DNA from: Loktanella sp. S4079
GTDB taxonomy: Bacteria; Pseudomonadota; Alphaproteobacteria; Rhodobacterales; Rhodobacteraceae
Reading direction: 5' to 3'
DNA length: 64,000 nucleotides
Assembly (NCBI RefSeq): GCF_000967725.1
Contig: NZ_JXYE01000002.1
Location: forward strand, 310,001-374,000
Shown: positions 63,019-64,000 of the stretch, piece after piece
Layout: each line of letters opens with the position of its first letter
Numbering within the stretch: the first letter of the stretch is position 1
Notes under the pieces: generated by a model
The model's input: only the letters and a program-made list of their open reading frames with translations
The model's database searches: none
Told to the model about the DNA's origin: nothing
Program-made: the position numbers and the translations under genes

Positions 63019-64000
63019 CTTTAATTTGGTCATTACGATCTCGTTATGCTACGTGGCGATCCTATTCATGGTCGCCTTTTTGGCAGAGCGCCGCGCGACA
63101 ATGGGCAATGCCACCTGGCTTTATTCTCCGCTCATTTACACCTTATCGCTGAGTATCTACTGCACGGCTTGGACGTTTTATGGCGCGGTGGGGTATGCTG
63201 CGCGGTCGGGTTTAGAGTTCGCTACAATCTATCTTGGCCCAACTTTGGTAATGATTGGCTGGTGGTGGATTTTGCGCAAGCTGGTCCGTATCGGGCGGGC
63301 GCATCGCATTACGTCTATCGCGGACTTGGTGTCATCCCGTTTCGGAAAATCGACTACGCTCGGGATGATCGTCACGCTAATTTCTGTTGTTGCAGCAACA
63401 CCTTACATCGCACTTCAATTGCAGTCCGTGACCCTATCGTTTTCGGTATTTGCCCAAAGCAACGGCCAAGTGTGGCATCAGGCTGATCTGAACGCGACGG
63501 CGATGTGGGTCGCGATGGGGCTGGTTGTCTTTACCGTGCTGTTTGGCACCCGAAATTTGGACGCAAACGAGAGGCACCACGGTATCGTTATGGCCATCGC
63601 TGTTGAAGCCGTGGTCAAACTGCTCGCGCTATTGGCGGTTGGTGTATTCGTGGTTTGGGGGATCGCGGGCGGTCCAACTGAAATGTTGGCGCGTATCGAT
63701 AATTCGTCGATAACTCTTTGGGATCACAACGGTGGGCGTTGGATCAGTCTGCTGTTTTTGTCCGCAGCTGCCTTTATTTGTTTGCCGCGTATGTTTCAGG
63801 TGCTTGTTGTCGAGAACGCGGATGAACGGCACCTCGCTATCGCGAGCTGGGCTTTTCCGGGGTATTTGCTCTTGATGAGCCTATTTGTCGTGCCGATTGC
63901 GGTAATTGGGCTTGATCTGCTGCCGACAGGTAGCAACCCGGATCTGTTTGTGCTGACTATCCCGCTGAGCGAGGGGCAAAATGGTCTTGCGATGCTTTCG
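63011..64000 (+). CDS. SLC5/PutP-type symporter domain of a sensor histidine kinase, N-terminal part
   Basis: The frame is open for 330 codons from ATG 63011 to the right edge, with no stop. About nine hydrophobic segments are visible. IYCTAWTFYGAVGYAARSGL near residue 46, FATIYLGPTLVMIGWWWILR near 67, and HRITSIADLVSSRFGKS near 97 are the sodium/solute-symporter (SLC5) signature seen in CbrA/CrbS-type kinases, where the transporter module is fused to PAS/HATPase domains. The kinase half is outside the window, so its presence is inferred from the adjacent receiver gene. A free-standing symporter is the alternative. Confidence 0.8.
   Translation, partial: MLSFNLVITISLCYVAILFMVAFLAERRATMGNATWLYSPLIYTLSLSIYCTAWTFYGAVGYAARSGLEFATIYLGPTLVMIGWWWILRKLVRIGRAHRITSIADLVSSRFGKSTTLGMIVTLISVVAATPYIALQLQSVTLSFSVFAQSNGQVWHQADLNATAMWVAMGLVVFTVLFGTRNLDANERHHGIVMAIAVEAVVKLLALLAVGVFVVWGIAGGPTEMLARIDNSSITLWDHNGGRWISLLFLSAAAFICLPRMFQVLVVENADERHLAIASWAFPGYLLLMSLFVVPIAVIGLDLLPTGSNPDLFVLTIPLSEGQNGLAMLS

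Noticed and set aside
1..64000. Insertion sequences, prophage, tRNA or rRNA genes
   Set aside because: No transposase, integrase, terminal repeats, tRNA cloverleaf or rRNA sequence was found by eye in the gaps.

Overview
The window reads as chromosome of an alphaproteobacterium of the Rhodobacteraceae (Roseobacter group). Indicators are the ectoine-degradation genes next to an AsnC-type regulator, NDUFA12 and DUF2155 genes side by side, a CarD/CdnL regulator beside a 7Fe ferredoxin, a short-chain-fatty-acyl (ScfR-type) regulator, a SAM-II aptamer before metZ, and a DUF1127 gene followed by anti-Shine-Dalgarno (cuckoo/CcsR) hairpins. Nearly everything is core chromosome with short gaps and many start/stop overlaps. 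I see no insertion sequence, prophage, CRISPR array, rRNA or tRNA.

Layout. 1-3881: ectoine/hydroxyectoine breakdown (truncated divergent AsnC regulator, doeA, doeB, class III aminotransferase) with an AGATAA palindrome array in the divergent gap. 3847-10071 (minus): VOC protein, MAPEG protein, pyruvate carboxylase, an FMN hydroxyacid oxidase and a ZIP metal transporter. 10168-14845: UvrD/PcrA helicase, truncated haemoglobin, the CcaF1-like DUF1127 gene with seven cuckoo hairpins, and Mrp/ApbC. 15548-23184: division and cell-wall (dcw) block mraZ-rsmH-ftsL-ftsI-murE-murF-mraY, closed by a strong terminator; the expected murD does not follow, and murF has lost several catalytic residues. 23346-28236 (minus): DUF1963, GNAT, oligoendopeptidase F, an alpha/beta hydrolase and SCP2. 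28310-33073: TPR lipoprotein-like/periplasmic protein, SUV3-like RNA helicase, S4 RNA-binding protein, ferredoxin, CarD. 33155-38774: purD with a pseudoknot-forming leader, a GRDP-like membrane protein, xseA, an APH-type kinase and AlkB. 38911-44429: a fused NuoE/NuoF-type diaphorase, ftsY, a secreted unknown, an EamA transporter, a YciB/IspZ protein and PilZ. 44474-48114: hydrolase, SAM-II-controlled metZ and folE2. 48241-55267: unknown protein, clpP, clpX, ridA, NDUFA12, DUF2155, aat, accC, accB. 55460-60769 (minus): a five-gene branched-chain-type ABC transporter. 60990-64000: divergent ScfR regulator, then a CheY-like regulator, a small membrane protein and an SLC5-type sensor kinase running off the edge.

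The most unusual items are the expanded seven-hairpin CcsR-like RNA array (13004-13293), the interleaved 9-bp and 8-bp inverted repeats ending at the purD ribosome-binding site (34424-34504), and the murF with a substituted P-loop and metal-binding residues.
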